DNA from: Scytonema millei VB511283
GTDB taxonomy: Bacteria; Cyanobacteriota; Cyanobacteriia; Cyanobacteriales; Chroococcidiopsidaceae
Assembly (NCBI RefSeq): GCF_000817735.3
Contig: NZ_JTJC03000005.1
Coordinates: 341,252 to 405,251 of the forward strand
DNA: 64,000 nucleotides
Direction of reading: 5' to 3'
The notes under the pieces are model-generated. The model was not told where the DNA came from, did no database searches, and saw only the letters and a program-made list of their open reading frames with translations. The first letter of the stretch is position 1. Every line of letters starts with the position of its first letter. This document shows positions 35,067-44,971 of this stretch, piece by piece. The position numbers and the translations under genes were made by a program.

Positions 35067-35318
35067 ATGAGCGAAACGGAAATTTTTGAAAAAGTAAAGA
35101 AAATCGTCACCGAGCAACTGAGTGTTGAAGCCAGTAAGGTCACGCCCTCGGCTCATTTTGCCAACGATCTCAATGCCGATTCTCTGGACACAGTAGAGCT
35201 GGTAATGGCTCTAGAAGAAGAATTTGATATTGAAATTCCTGATGAAGCAGCCGAACAGATCACCACAGTACAAGAAGCTGTGGACTACATCAACAATAAA
35301 GTTGCTACATCTGCATAA
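35067..35318 (+). CDS. acpP: Acyl carrier protein
   Basis: Carries growing acyl chains on phosphopantetheine during fatty acid synthesis. The 83-residue acidic protein contains the modification site [18 protein letters not shown], where the serine of DSL is pantetheinylated, and ends with the fourth helix [13 protein letters not shown]. It is followed 135 bases later by fabF, the standard acpP-fabF pairing. The gap holds AACAGTC/GTCAACT repeats. Confidence 0.97.
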   Translation: MSETEIFEKVKKIVTEQLSVEASKVTPSAHFANDLNADSLDTVELVMALEEEFDIEIPDEAAEQITTVQEAVDYINNKVATSA

Positions 35319-35453
35319 GCGGAAAGCTAGAGGATAAAAGCTGAAGGATTGCAGTTGACGGTTGACAGTTGACTGTTAACGGTCAACGGTTAACAGTCAA
35401 CCATTACACTTCATACTTCTTCATAGGTGAGGAAGCTGGCTGAGAATTGAGCT

Positions 35454-36704
35454 ATGACAGATTTGGAAAAAAAACGGGTTGTGGTAACTGGTGTTGGTGC
35501 GATTACGCCAATTGGCAATAATCCAGTTGAGTTCTGGGAAGGATTGCAAAGCGGTCGCAATGGCATTAGTACGATTACATTATTCGATCCATCACAGCAT
35601 AGATGCCGGATTGCGGGAGAGGTAAAAGGTTTCGACCCGCAGCAATACATGGATGGCAAAGACGCAAAACGAATGGATCGCTTTGCGCAGTTTGGCGTTG
35701 CTGCTAGTTTACAAGCGATCGCCGATGCCCAGTTTACGATTAACGAGTTAAATGCCGAACAAGTCGGTGTCATGCTCGGTACGGGGATTGGTGGGATTAA
35801 AGTTTTAGAAGAACAGCAAACCATTTATCTCAATCGCGGACCCGATCGCTGTAGCCCTTTCATGGTTCCCATGATGATCGCGAATATGGCGGCGGGGTTA
35901 ACGGCAATTCACGTCGGGGCAAAAGGACCGAACTCTTGCCCCGTAACAGCTTGTGCTGCGGGTTCTAACGCAATTGGCGAGGCATTTCGACTGATCCAGC
36001 ACGGATACGCCCAAGCGATGATTTGTGGTGGTACGGAAGCCGCTGTTACACCCCTATCGGTAGCGGGATTTGCCTCGATGCGGGCGCTATCTTTCCGCAA
36101 CGACGATCCAACCCACGCCAGCCGTCCGTTCGATCGCGATCGCGATGGTTTTGTGATGGGAGAAGGGTCGGGAATTTTATTGCTGGAAGAATTAGGACAC
36201 GCCCTGAGTCGGAAAGCCAAAATTTATGCAGAAATTGTCGGCTATGGCATGACTTGCGACGCTTACCACATGACGGGAATTGCCCCTCAAGGTGAAGGCG
36301 CAGCCAGGGCGATCGCTCTGTGTCTCAAAGATGGTGGAATTAAGCCAGAGCAAGTAAACTATATCAACGCTCACGGTACGAGTACCCCAGTCAACGATCC
36401 GAGCGAAACAGCAGCAATTAAAACGGCTTTGGGTGAAGCAGCTTATAAAGTTGCCATCAGTTCCACCAAGTCAATGACGGGTCATTTACTCGGCGGTTCG
36501 GGAGGCATTGAAGCAGTTGCGACAGTCATGGCGATCGCCCACGATTGGGTTCCGCCTACAATCAATTTGGAAAACCCCGATCCAGAATGCGATTTAGATT
36601 ACATTCCCAATCAAAGTCGCGCCCATAACGTCAACGTCGCCCTATCCAACTCCTTCGGCTTTGGCGGACACAACGTTACCTTGGCATTTAAAAAATATGT
36701 CTAG
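35454..36704 (+). CDS. fabF: Beta-ketoacyl-ACP synthase II
   Basis: Condensing enzyme that elongates acyl-ACP with malonyl-ACP. The 416-residue thiolase-fold protein has the Cys-His-His triad: TACAAGSNAIGEA (nucleophile Cys), NAHGTSTPVNDPSET (His) and KSMTGHLLGGSGG (His), plus the C-terminal NSFGFGGHNV. The start MTDLEKKRVVVTGVGAITPIG is typical. It is downstream of acpP and upstream of the transketolase gene; repeats (GTGAGTA, CTCACTCC) and a stretch of about 290 bases separate it from the latter. Confidence 0.97.
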   Translation: MTDLEKKRVVVTGVGAITPIGNNPVEFWEGLQSGRNGISTITLFDPSQHRCRIAGEVKGFDPQQYMDGKDAKRMDRFAQFGVAASLQAIADAQFTINELNAEQVGVMLGTGIGGIKVLEEQQTIYLNRGPDRCSPFMVPMMIANMAAGLTAIHVGAKGPNSCPVTACAAGSNAIGEAFRLIQHGYAQAMICGGTEAAVTPLSVAGFASMRALSFRNDDPTHASRPFDRDRDGFVMGEGSGILLLEELGHALSRKAKIYAEIVGYGMTCDAYHMTGIAPQGEGAARAIALCLKDGGIKPEQVNYINAHGTSTPVNDPSETAAIKTALGEAAYKVAISSTKSMTGHLLGGSGGIEAVATVMAIAHDWVPPTINLENPDPECDLDYIPNQSRAHNVNVALSNSFGFGGHNVTLAFKKYV

Positions 36705-36995
36705 GGGAGTAGAAAGGAGCGAGGAGTGAGTAGTGAGGGAAAGAAGAAAGCTGAGGGGGCTGAGGGAGCAAATACCAATTCACGATTGGCAATTCACAAT
36801 TCACAATTAACTTACCACGTACCACTTATTCCCTCGCTCCTCACTCCTCACTCCTCACCACTCAAAAAAGGCTTGCACGGCGATCTCGAAGTATGGGACG
36901 ATCGCTAATGCGTGCCGAGGGCGATGCCAAGCATTTAGCATTTTAAGTATTAAGCCCCAACTGCGAGCTGAACTGTCGTTAACAAACTAGAAACT

Positions 36996-39026
36996 ATGGC
37001 TGTTGCAACCCAATCCCTTGAAGAACTTTGTATTAATGCGATCCGCTTTCTGGCAATTGATGCCGTAGAAAAGGCAAAGTCGGGTCATCCTGGGCTGCCG
37101 ATGGGTGCTGCTCCGATGGCATTCGTGCTTTGGGATCGCTTCATGCGGTTTAATCCCAAAAATCCGGCTTGGTTGAATCGCGATCGCTTTTTGCTGTCGG
37201 CGGGACATGGCAGTATGTTGCTGTATGCCCTGCTCTATTTAACTGGATATGAAGATTTAACCTTAGATGACCTCAAGCAATTCCGTCAATGGGAATCGAA
37301 AACCCCTGGTCATCCAGAAAACTTCATGAATCCTGGGGTAGAGATTACCACTGGACCATTGGGACAAGGAATCGCGAACGGTGTGGGAATTGCAATGGCT
37401 GAGGCTCACCTAGCAGCCACATTCAACAAACCCGATTTCCCCATCATCGACCACTACACCTATGTCATCTTGGGTGACGGTTGCAACATGGAAGGTGTTT
37501 CTGGCGAAGCTTGTTCTTTAGCCGGACACTTGGGACTGGGTAAGTTAATTGCTTTGTATGACGACAATCACATTTCGATTGACGGTTCTACCGACCTAGC
37601 TTTTACAGAAGATGTTGGGAAGCGGTTTGAAGCCTACAACTGGCATGTCCAGGTAGTAGAAGACGGTAACACAAATCTGGACGAAATTCAAAAAGCCATA
37701 GAAGCAGCAAAAGCCGTCACCGATAAGCCTTCTCTAATCAAGGTGCGGACAACCATTGGTTACGGATCGCCCAAGAAAGCCGATACTCGCCACGCTCACG
37801 GCGAAGCTTTAGGCGAAGATGAAGTTAAAGCCACCCGCGAACATTTAGGTTGGAATCACCCGCCGTTTGAAGTGCCAGAAGATGCACTCAACCACTGGCG
37901 CAAAGCGATCGAGCGCGGCGCAAAAACAGAACAAGAGTGGAATCAACTGTTCGATCGCTACAAACAGCAATATCCCGACGAAGCTCGCACCCTAGAACGG
38001 ATGCACGAAGCCGAACTACCCCCAAACTGGGATTCAGTGCTGCCCACCTACAAGCCAGAAGATAAAGGCATTGCTACCCGCGTTCATTCCGGTAATTGCT
38101 TAAATGCGATCGCCGAAGTATTGCCAGAGTTAATCGGTGGTTCTGCTGACTTGGCTCCTTCTAACAATACCCTACTCAAGAATTCGGGCGACTTCCAAAA
38201 AGGACAATACCAAAACCGCTACATCCGCTTTGGCGTGCGCGAACACGGTATGGGTTCGATTTGCAACGGTTTGGCGCTAGATGGATCGGGGCTAATTCCC
38301 TACTGTGCAACATTCTTAGTCTTCACCGACTACATGCGGGCGGCGATTCGGCTTTCGGCATTGTCGGAAGCGGGAGTAATCTACGTCATGACTCACGACT
38401 CGATCGCGCTAGGTGAAGATGGTCCCACCCACCAACCAGTGGAACACATGGCGGCTTTGCGAGTCATACCCGATCTGTACGTGATTCGTCCAGCTGATGG
38501 GAACGAAACTTCGGGAGCTTACAAAGTCGCGATCGAAGCAGCTAAAGGCAAAAGACCCGATAGCAAAGTACGTCCTTCCGTACTCGCCTTAACTCGCCAA
38601 GCCTTACCCAACCTAGCTGGTAGCTCGATTGAAGGCGTGACCAAAGGCGCTTACATTCTATCCGACAGTGATGGGACGCCCGACATCATCTTCATCGGCA
38701 CGGGTAGCGAAACTCAACTTTGCGTCAAAGCAGCCGAGCAATTGCGCGGTGAAGGCAAGAAAGTACGAGTCGTTTCCATGCCTTGCTGGGAAATATTTGA
38801 AGAACAAACTCCAGAATACAAAGAATCCGTTCTCCCCAAAGCCGTGAAAAAGCGGGTTTCCGTAGAAGCAGCCGTTACTTTTGGCTGGTGTCGCTATGTT
38901 GGTTCCGAAGGAATCGCGATCGGCATCGATCAATATGGTTCTTCTGCTCCTGGCAACGTTTGCATGGAGAAGTTTGGCTTTACCGTCGATAACGTATTGG
39001 CAAAGGCTAAATCTTTGTTGAACTAA
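36996..39026 (+). CDS. tkt: Transketolase
   Basis: Thiamine diphosphate enzyme of the Calvin cycle and pentose phosphate pathway, 676 residues. The N-terminal PP domain shows [38 protein letters not shown] and the ThDP motif [32 protein letters not shown]. The Pyr domain shows [19 protein letters not shown] with the catalytic Glu, and [21 protein letters not shown]. The C-terminal domain follows. It is a standard photosynthetic transketolase, followed by a palindrome and a strong terminator. A second, divergent transketolase lies 1.2 kb downstream. Confidence 0.97.
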   Translation: MAVATQSLEELCINAIRFLAIDAVEKAKSGHPGLPMGAAPMAFVLWDRFMRFNPKNPAWLNRDRFLLSAGHGSMLLYALLYLTGYEDLTLDDLKQFRQWESKTPGHPENFMNPGVEITTGPLGQGIANGVGIAMAEAHLAATFNKPDFPIIDHYTYVILGDGCNMEGVSGEACSLAGHLGLGKLIALYDDNHISIDGSTDLAFTEDVGKRFEAYNWHVQVVEDGNTNLDEIQKAIEAAKAVTDKPSLIKVRTTIGYGSPKKADTRHAHGEALGEDEVKATREHLGWNHPPFEVPEDALNHWRKAIERGAKTEQEWNQLFDRYKQQYPDEARTLERMHEAELPPNWDSVLPTYKPEDKGIATRVHSGNCLNAIAEVLPELIGGSADLAPSNNTLLKNSGDFQKGQYQNRYIRFGVREHGMGSICNGLALDGSGLIPYCATFLVFTDYMRAAIRLSALSEAGVIYVMTHDSIALGEDGPTHQPVEHMAALRVIPDLYVIRPADGNETSGAYKVAIEAAKGKRPDSKVRPSVLALTRQALPNLAGSSIEGVTKGAYILSDSDGTPDIIFIGTGSETQLCVKAAEQLRGEGKKVRVVSMPCWEIFEEQTPEYKESVLPKAVKKRVSVEAAVTFGWCRYVGSEGIAIGIDQYGSSAPGNVCMEKFGFTVDNVLAKAKSLLN

Positions 39027-39039
39027 CTGCCTGTTGTCA

Positions 39040-39059
39040 GGGCGCACAGCTGTGCGCCC
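39040..39059. repeat. Perfect 20-bp palindrome, dispersed family D
   Basis: GGGCGCACAG and CTGTGCGCCC are exact reverse complements without a loop, 13 bases after the tkt stop. Related to 13870-13897. Confidence 0.95.
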
Positions 39060-39079
39060 CTACAGATTGTGATATTGAT

Positions 39080-39106
39080 GGGGTTCCGACGCGAACCCCT
39101 TTTTTT
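39080..39106 (+). terminator. Intrinsic terminator downstream of tkt
   Basis: GGGGTTC (39080-39086) pairs perfectly with GAACCCC (39093-39099) across a 6-base loop and is followed by seven T residues (39100-39106). This is the clearest classical terminator in the window apart from the riboswitch one, and it separates tkt from the convergent DeoR-type gene. Confidence 0.93.
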
Positions 39107-39154
39107 GTCACTATCAACTCTAGACTTTTTGACTTTTAACTTTTAACTTTTGAC

Positions 39155-39919
39155 TTACTCTGACTCCTCACGCACGATCGCCAACCCCAAATCCTGATAA
39201 GCAGCCAACACCCGATCCGATACCGTTGGCGCAGTCACCAAATAAGTCAGAGCGTGAATCGATTCCACCACATAAGGCGCAGCCGTATCTAACTTCGCTG
39301 CTGTCGCCAATCCCACCACCTCCGCCGCCCTCGCAATCATGGCGCGTTTGATGTATGCCTCATTCAAATTCGTGACGCTAATGCCAATTTCTGGATGCAA
39401 ACTACACACCCCTAACATGCACAAATCGGCACGAATCATCCGTAATTCCTCAACGGTAGCCGCACCAACATTAACTATGGCTTTTTTATAAAGTTGTCCG
39501 CCCAACATGACAACTTCAATATAGGGATGGTCTGCCAAAGCCACAGCAATCGGCGGGCTATTCGTCACAACCGTTGCTTGTAAATCTAGCGGTAAATGAC
39601 AAGCTACTTGAAGCGTTGTCGTACCCCCATCTAAAATTACTACTTGCCCCGCACAAACTAATTTTGCCGCAGCACGGGCGATCGCCTCTTTTTCTTTCGG
39701 TGCTTGTTTTTGGCGATCGGCATAACTCGCGATCGCGGGAGAAGCCAAAAGCGCCCCACCATGCACCCGTTGCAACAAACCCGACTCTGCCAATTCCCGC
39801 AAATCCCGACGAATCGTATCCTCAGAAACATTCAACGCCGTACTGAGTTCCGATGACAGCACCTTCTTATCGCGGCGCAGGATATCTAAGATGTATTGCC
39901 GTCTCTCTGCGGTCAACAT
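39155..39919 (-). CDS. DeoR/GlpR-family transcriptional regulator
   Basis: Sugar-phosphate-responsive regulator, 254 residues. The N-terminal DeoR helix-turn-helix reads ERRQYILDILRRDKKVLSSELSTALNVSEDTIRRDLRELAESGLLQRVHGGAL. The C-terminal DeoRC sensor domain includes VILDGGTTTLQVACHLP, VVTNSPPIAVALADHP and LGVCSLHPEIGISVTNLNEA, the isomerase-like phospho-sugar pocket. It is transcribed away from the second transketolase gene with a 280-base shared spacer that holds inverted repeats. That layout suggests it represses itself and the transketolase-like gene in response to a sugar phosphate. Confidence 0.92.
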   Translation of the reverse strand: MLTAERRQYILDILRRDKKVLSSELSTALNVSEDTIRRDLRELAESGLLQRVHGGALLASPAIASYADRQKQAPKEKEAIARAAAKLVCAGQVVILDGGTTTLQVACHLPLDLQATVVTNSPPIAVALADHPYIEVVMLGGQLYKKAIVNVGAATVEELRMIRADLCMLGVCSLHPEIGISVTNLNEAYIKRAMIARAAEVVGLATAAKLDTAAPYVVESIHALTYLVTAPTVSDRVLAAYQDLGLAIVREESE

Positions 39920-39981
39920 AATCGCTGCCTAAAATTGCGTTTTCGATCTTGAAATTGCACCCTTATAAGTATAAACTCATA

Positions 39982-40003
39982 AACATGCAGGTTTTTGCAT
40001 GTT
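39982..40003. promoter_or_regulatory. Inverted repeat AACATGCA-N6-TGCATGTT, candidate DeoR operator
   Basis: An exact 8-bp inverted repeat with 6-base spacer in the divergent spacer between the DeoR-type regulator and the second transketolase. CTTATAAG (39962-39969) and GCTTATAAC (40011-40019) flank it. Assignment to the neighbouring regulator is by position. Confidence 0.55.
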
Positions 40004-40028
40004 ATTAAGTGCTTATAACTGAATTCAA

Positions 40029-40040
40029 GCATACTTATGC
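40029..40040. promoter_or_regulatory. Second small inverted repeat GCATA-CT-TATGC
   Basis: A perfect 5-bp inverted repeat 26 bases from the previous one. Both contain TGCATG/TATGC-type halves, so they may be two operators for one regulator, which is common for DeoR-family loops. Confidence 0.35.
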
Positions 40041-40199
40041 ACGTTTGAAGTGTATCGATCTTGACTGCGCTGGCGTAGGAACAAGAGCCGATTGACTCGA
40101 TTTCCACAGGCTGGTTTGCTGGTAGAAGCGACCGATCGCGTTTGCCCGTTACAGTTTCTCGCGTTATTGACCCGTCCATTCGTAACTAAAACATCAACC

Positions 40200-42113
40200 A
40201 TGACTATCACCGCTACTAAATTCCCCATCGATCTCGGTGCGTACAAACCTCTGAAACTCGATCCAAGCAACCCCGTCCTCACGAACGAACAGCGAGAAAC
40301 TTTAAAAGCAAACATTCAACTTTGCCGCGATGCGATCGTTTTATTTACGGCAACTGGAGCAGCTAAAGGAGTTGGCGGACATACAGGTGGACCCTACGAC
40401 ACCGTACCAGAAGTGATGATTCTTGATGCCTTCTTTCGGGGAGCGCCAGATAAATTCGTGCCAATTTTCTTTGATGAAGCGGGACATCGAGTTGGGACTC
40501 AATATTTAATGGCAGCCTTGCGCGGTGAATTACCAGCCGAACAACTGCTGAAATATCGCGAAGCAAATTCTAAACTACCAGGACACCCCGAATTGGGATT
40601 AACTCCTGGCGTGCAGTTTAGTTCGGGACGACTGGGACATATGTGGCCCTACGTCAACGGTGTGGCAATGGCAAATCCTGGCAAAGCAGTATTTTGTCTG
40701 GGTTCGGACGGTTCGCAGCAAGAAGGCAATGACGCGGAAGCAGCACGGTTAGCGATCGCCCAACACCTCAATGTGAAGCTAATTATCGACGATAATGACG
40801 TAACGATCGCCGGACATCCTTCTAAATATTTGCCTGGTTTCAGCGTTGCCAAAACCTTACAAGGTCATGGATTGAAAGTACTTGAGGGAGACGGGGAAGA
40901 TATTGATGATTTGTACCGTCGTCTGTGCGAAGCTGTAACTACACCAGGTGCGATCGCGGTGATTAACAAGCGTCCTATGTGTCCTGGAATTGAAGGCTTA
41001 GAAGGCTCTACCCACGGTCATGACGTAATTTCGGTAGACTTGGCACTGAAATATCTCGAATCTCGCGGACAAACGGCGGCTGTCGAACATATCAAGAGCA
41101 TCCAAAAACCCAAAGATAGTTACACTTTCCTCGGTTCTGGAGACAAATTAGGCGCTAACCGCAACGTATTTGGCGAAGCAATGGTAGAAGTTCTCAGTCG
41201 AATGAGCGAGACGGAACGCAAGGAAAAAGTTATGGTCATCGATAGCGACCTAGAAGGCTCCTGCGGTCTGAAGAAAATTCACGATGCTTACCCCGAAATC
41301 TTCATTCCTTCTGGGATTATGGAGCGCGGTAACTTCTCCGCTGCGGCTGGATTTGGCATGGAAAAAGGCAAGCAAGGAATTTTTGCCACATTCAGCGCCT
41401 TCTTAGAAATGTGTATTTCTGAAATTACGATGGCGCGGTTGAATTATTCCAACGTCCTTTGTCACTTCTCCCATGCAGGTGTGGATGACATGGCAGATAA
41501 TACCTGTCATTTCGGCATCAACAACATGTTTGCCGACAACGGTTTGGATGACGGTTATGAAACAAGACTATACTTCCCCGCTGATGCCAATCAGATGAAA
41601 GCTTGCGTAGAATCGGTATTTGCCGATCCTGGTTTGCGTTTTATCTTCTCCACCCGTTCCAAAGTTCCTAACATTCTTGACGGTAACGGCAACGACTTGT
41701 TTGGCAGCAACTACAAATTCGTCCCTGGTAAAGATGAAGTCGTGCGGGAAGGAACTGCGGGTTATATTGTCAGCTTTGGCGATGCGTTGTACCGTTCCCT
41801 TGATGCTGTAGAGCGTCTGAAGCAGGAAGGAATAGATGTGGGTTTAATCAACAAAGCCACGCTGAATGTCGTCGATGAGGAGACGATGGCAAAAATCGGT
41901 AAAACTTCCTTCGTTGTAGTTGCGGAAGCCTTCAACCGTCGTACTGGTTTGGGTAGCCGTTTCGGTTCTTGGTTGTTAGAGCGCGGTTATACTCCGAAAT
42001 ACGCTCACCTCGGCACATACCATGAAGGTTGTGGCGGTTTGTGGGAACAGTACCCCCACCAGGGAATCGACCCGGTAGGGATTATGAATAAGGTCAAGGA
42101 ATTGGCGAAATAA
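40200..42113 (+). CDS. Transketolase-like thiamine diphosphate enzyme (second, divergent copy)
   Basis: A 637-residue protein with the transketolase domain order but altered motifs. The N-terminal His loop reads KGVGGHTGGPYDTVPE instead of SGHPG; the ThDP motif begins LGSDGSQQEG (SDG in place of GDG) and ends LIIDDND; the Pyr domain has GIMERGNFSAAAGFGMEKGKQGIFATF with the conserved Glu. The C-terminal domain is present and ends KVKELAK. It therefore probably binds ThDP but may use different donors or acceptors from the Calvin cycle enzyme 1.2 kb upstream. The ATG at 40200 is preferred to one 36 codons earlier because homology begins near it. Control by the divergent DeoR-type gene is likely. 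Confidence 0.85.
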   Translation: MTITATKFPIDLGAYKPLKLDPSNPVLTNEQRETLKANIQLCRDAIVLFTATGAAKGVGGHTGGPYDTVPEVMILDAFFRGAPDKFVPIFFDEAGHRVGTQYLMAALRGELPAEQLLKYREANSKLPGHPELGLTPGVQFSSGRLGHMWPYVNGVAMANPGKAVFCLGSDGSQQEGNDAEAARLAIAQHLNVKLIIDDNDVTIAGHPSKYLPGFSVAKTLQGHGLKVLEGDGEDIDDLYRRLCEAVTTPGAIAVINKRPMCPGIEGLEGSTHGHDVISVDLALKYLESRGQTAAVEHIKSIQKPKDSYTFLGSGDKLGANRNVFGEAMVEVLSRMSETERKEKVMVIDSDLEGSCGLKKIHDAYPEIFIPSGIMERGNFSAAAGFGMEKGKQGIFATFSAFLEMCISEITMARLNYSNVLCHFSHAGVDDMADNTCHFGINNMFADNGLDDGYETRLYFPADANQMKACVESVFADPGLRFIFSTRSKVPNILDGNGNDLFGSNYKFVPGKDEVVREGTAGYIVSFGDALYRSLDAVERLKQEGIDVGLINKATLNVVDEETMAKIGKTSFVVVAEAFNRRTGLGSRFGSWLLERGYTPKYAHLGTYHEGCGGLWEQYPHQGIDPVGIMNKVKELAK

Positions 42114-42468
42114 TCGTACCGTAGGGGCGGGTTCACCGACAATCTCTGTTTTTTACCGAGTTCTTAACAAACCCGCCCCGATGGATTCGATCCATTGGAA
42201 ATGAATTTGGTGTACTCGGTTGGGTGAGGGCGGGTTTGCCAAGCATCTCTGTTGATGACAATTATTTTGGGTGAACCCGCCCCTACGAGATCTTCACAAT
42301 TTGCTGAAATGTAAAAATGCGATCGCTCCTCATTTCCGACTCCCGACTCCTGTACGGGCGGGTTTATCCACAGAATTATTGGTTCTCGTACAGGACACCT
42401 CAAAAAACCCGCCCCTACGACTCCCGATAGAATGGAGGTGTTGAGAATAATTTTTAGTATTCTGTCTT
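42114..42468. repeat. Cluster of three family B hairpin elements
   Basis: This 355-base gap is almost filled by three copies of the GGGCGGGTT ... AACCCGCCCC element at 42121-42178, 42226-42286 and 42352-42418, each about 60 bases with variable loop sequence. Copies differ mainly in the loops, so they look independently inserted or diverged. No gene is seen. Confidence 0.9.
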
Positions 42469-43380
42469 ATGACTGTTACCCAATCGACCGATCTAGCCTC
42501 TACTCAACCAGCTAGTGTTATGGGTGGGGAAGTGCGCGAATTTCCCTGGTCTTGGCAAGGACAATCCCTCAAGTTGGTCTACGAAACTCTGGGACAAGGA
42601 ACGCCCGTTCTACTCTTACCTGCCTTTAGCACCGTTTCTACTAGAGGAGAAATGGCGCAACTGGCAAAGTTATTATCTCCGCATTTTCAAGCTGTAGCGA
42701 TCGATTGGTTGGGTTTTGGTGCTTCGTCTCGCCTTCCCCTCGATTATCGTCCTGAGTTATATCAGCAATTGTTGAAAGATTTTGTTAATAGCACGTTTGA
42801 AACTCCGATTATCGTTATCGCTGCTGGTCATGCTGCTGGTTACGCCATGCAACTTGCAGCGACTCAACCGCAAGCTTTCTCTAAAATTGTCTTAGTTGCA
42901 CCTACTTGGCGAGGTCCCTTAACAACAATGGGTGTGAACAAACAAGTCGCTGGGACGGTTAGACAAGCCGTGCGATCGCCCGTTCTCGGTCAGGCTTTGT
43001 ATAAGGTGAATACCACACCTGGCTTTTTGCGCTACATGTACGGCAGTCACGTCTATGCAGACAAGACAAAGCTGACAGACGATTTCATTCAACAAAAATG
43101 GGAAATTACCCAGCAACCAGGGGCGCGATTTGCTCCAGCTGCTTTCGTGACTGGGAATTTAGATCCGGTGCAACAACGAGAAGATTTTCTCAATTGGTTT
43201 CAAGGATCTATACCCGTGTTAGTCGTTATTGGGGAACAGTCTCCACCCAAGTCGCGGGCAGAAATGGAAGCTTTGGCAACTTTACCAGGAGTCCAGACAA
43301 AGACACTACCAGGTTCGCTGGGTTTGTATGAAGAGTATGCCGCCGAACTAGCAGAGATCGTTTTGCCTTTTCTACTCTAG
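42469..43380 (+). CDS. Alpha/beta-hydrolase-fold protein lacking the nucleophile serine
   Basis: A 303-residue protein with the alpha/beta hydrolase layout: TPVLLLPAFSTVSTRGEMAQLAKLL at the oxyanion strand, VAIDWLGFGASSRLP, the nucleophile elbow region, a cap (about 155-220) and IPVLVVIGEQSPPKSRAEME near the acid position. The elbow, expected to read G-x-S-x-G, reads GHAAGYAMQLA: the serine is alanine. The expected C-terminal histidine region reads GSLGLYEEYAAE, without an obvious His. It is therefore probably not a classical esterase, and may bind a ligand or partner. It overlaps the convergent histidine kinase gene by 4 bases (CTAG). Confidence 0.8.
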   Translation: MTVTQSTDLASTQPASVMGGEVREFPWSWQGQSLKLVYETLGQGTPVLLLPAFSTVSTRGEMAQLAKLLSPHFQAVAIDWLGFGASSRLPLDYRPELYQQLLKDFVNSTFETPIIVIAAGHAAGYAMQLAATQPQAFSKIVLVAPTWRGPLTTMGVNKQVAGTVRQAVRSPVLGQALYKVNTTPGFLRYMYGSHVYADKTKLTDDFIQQKWEITQQPGARFAPAAFVTGNLDPVQQREDFLNWFQGSIPVLVVIGEQSPPKSRAEMEALATLPGVQTKTLPGSLGLYEEYAAELAEIVLPFLL

Positions 43381-44933
43381 CGATCCATCGGCAGAGTGAC
43401 TGTAAATGTAGTACCAACTCCCACTTCACTCTCAACCGCGATCGCGCCTTGGTGCAATTCTACCGCTTGCTTGACGACTGCTAGTCCCAATCCAGTACCA
43501 GGAATACCACCAACATTACTAGCGCGATGAAAGGATTCAAACAGCCTTTGCCGATCTTGAGTAGGAATCCCGATACCTTTGTCTTTCACCCGAAAAACTG
43601 CCTTGTTTGCTTCACAGATCAGTTCGAGGCTAACGGTTCCGCCTTGAGGTGAGTATTTGATCGCATTCGAGAGTAAATTGGTCAAAATTTGCTGCAACAG
43701 CTTTTTATCCGCCTTAGCGGTAAAACACTCGCCTTGAGACACAAATGCGATCGCGTGTTCTTCTTTGGCTGTCAGCTGCATTTCTGCTACCAACTGACGG
43801 CAAAATGTTTCTAACTCCAGCTCAATTGGATTAAACTCTAATTTGCCAACTTCGGCGCAACCGAGCGTAAGTACATCATCTAACAGTTCGATCAACCGAT
43901 CGACTGCGGCTTGCTGACGTTGGAGCAATTCTTGTTTTTTCGGCTCGGATAGTTTATTACTGCTGCGAACCAGCAATTGAGCTGTACCAGAAATCAAATT
44001 CAGTGGGTTGCGAAACTCATGCGAAACCATTGAAACAAACCGAGATTTCAATTCGTTCAATTCGCGTTCTTTTTCTAACGCATTACGTATTTCTGCTTCT
44101 GCTTGCTTGTGTTGGGTAATGTCGAGGACAAAAGCAACACAATTTAAACGGGGAGAGCGTTCTACCACAGTAACTCCAATTAGTACCGGAACCCGACTGC
44201 CATCAGCTCGAATATACTCTTTCTCAAAAGCATTACAAACACCCGTATTTCTTAACTGCTCGATCGAATCGCGATCGCGATCGCGATACTCTGGTGGAGT
44301 CATATCATCCCAACGGATCTTTCCCTGCTCTAAGTCTTCGCGGGTATAACCGACCATTGCTAAAAAAGCATCATTGGCATCTGTAATGTTCCCCTCTAGA
44401 TCGGCAGCGATCGCCCCAATTAAATTAGAGTTAATTAAACGCTGAAACTGGATTTCACTTTGGTGCTGGGCGGCGATCGCTCGTTCTTCTCCCGCCTCGG
44501 CTTGCTGACGAGCAACTATTTGTTGCTGAAGTTGCTGATTTGCAGTTTGGAGTTGCAGTGAAAGTTGCCGCGATCGCAGTAAAATTTCTACCCGTGCCTG
44601 TAACTCTATTTTTTCAATCGGTTTAGAAATTAAGTCGTCGATACTTTGCCATAAATGCCGAGTCGCGTATCCTACATCCTGACGCGCAGTTACCAGCAAA
44701 AAGGGTAAAAAAACTGGTTTTTCGGCAGTTCTTTTCGCTTGTACCCATTCCCAAAAACGATCTAAGGCTCTAGCATCAAGGATACATAGGTCAAAGCGTT
44801 GCGAATCTAAATCTGCTGGCTCAGTTACCTGTGCTGCCACTTTCGGTAGAATGACCGAATAACGAGGTGCTAGCCACTCCGATAACAAACGACAATTTTC
44901 TTGGTGTTCGAGCAGCAGTAGAATTAGACCCAT
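43377..44933 (-). CDS. Sensor histidine kinase with N-terminal receiver-like and PAS domains
   Basis: A 518-residue hybrid kinase. Residues 1-115 form a receiver-like domain (LILLLLEHQENCRLLSEWL, CILDARALDRF, LLVTARQD, DLISKPIEK) that keeps the phospho-Asp, Thr and Lys but not the usual acidic pair. A coiled coil (about 118-160) leads to a PAS domain (about 160-275, GNITDANDAFLAMVGYTREDLEQG). Then come HisKA with FVSMVSHEFRNPLNLISG (phospho-His) and HATPase_c with N box LTNLLSNAIKYSPQGG, G1 DKGIGIPTQ and G2 GTGLGLAVVKQAV. It is the last gene of a leftward KaiC-like-response regulator-kinase operon and probably signals through the regulator encoded just upstream. Confidence 0.93.
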   Translation of the reverse strand: MGLILLLLEHQENCRLLSEWLAPRYSVILPKVAAQVTEPADLDSQRFDLCILDARALDRFWEWVQAKRTAEKPVFLPFLLVTARQDVGYATRHLWQSIDDLISKPIEKIELQARVEILLRSRQLSLQLQTANQQLQQQIVARQQAEAGEERAIAAQHQSEIQFQRLINSNLIGAIAADLEGNITDANDAFLAMVGYTREDLEQGKIRWDDMTPPEYRDRDRDSIEQLRNTGVCNAFEKEYIRADGSRVPVLIGVTVVERSPRLNCVAFVLDITQHKQAEAEIRNALEKERELNELKSRFVSMVSHEFRNPLNLISGTAQLLVRSSNKLSEPKKQELLQRQQAAVDRLIELLDDVLTLGCAEVGKLEFNPIELELETFCRQLVAEMQLTAKEEHAIAFVSQGECFTAKADKKLLQQILTNLLSNAIKYSPQGGTVSLELICEANKAVFRVKDKGIGIPTQDRQRLFESFHRASNVGGIPGTGLGLAVVKQAVELHQGAIAVESEVGVGTTFTVTLPMDR

Positions 44934-44971
44934 AGTTAATAATTAATAATTAATAGTTAATCGTAAAATCA

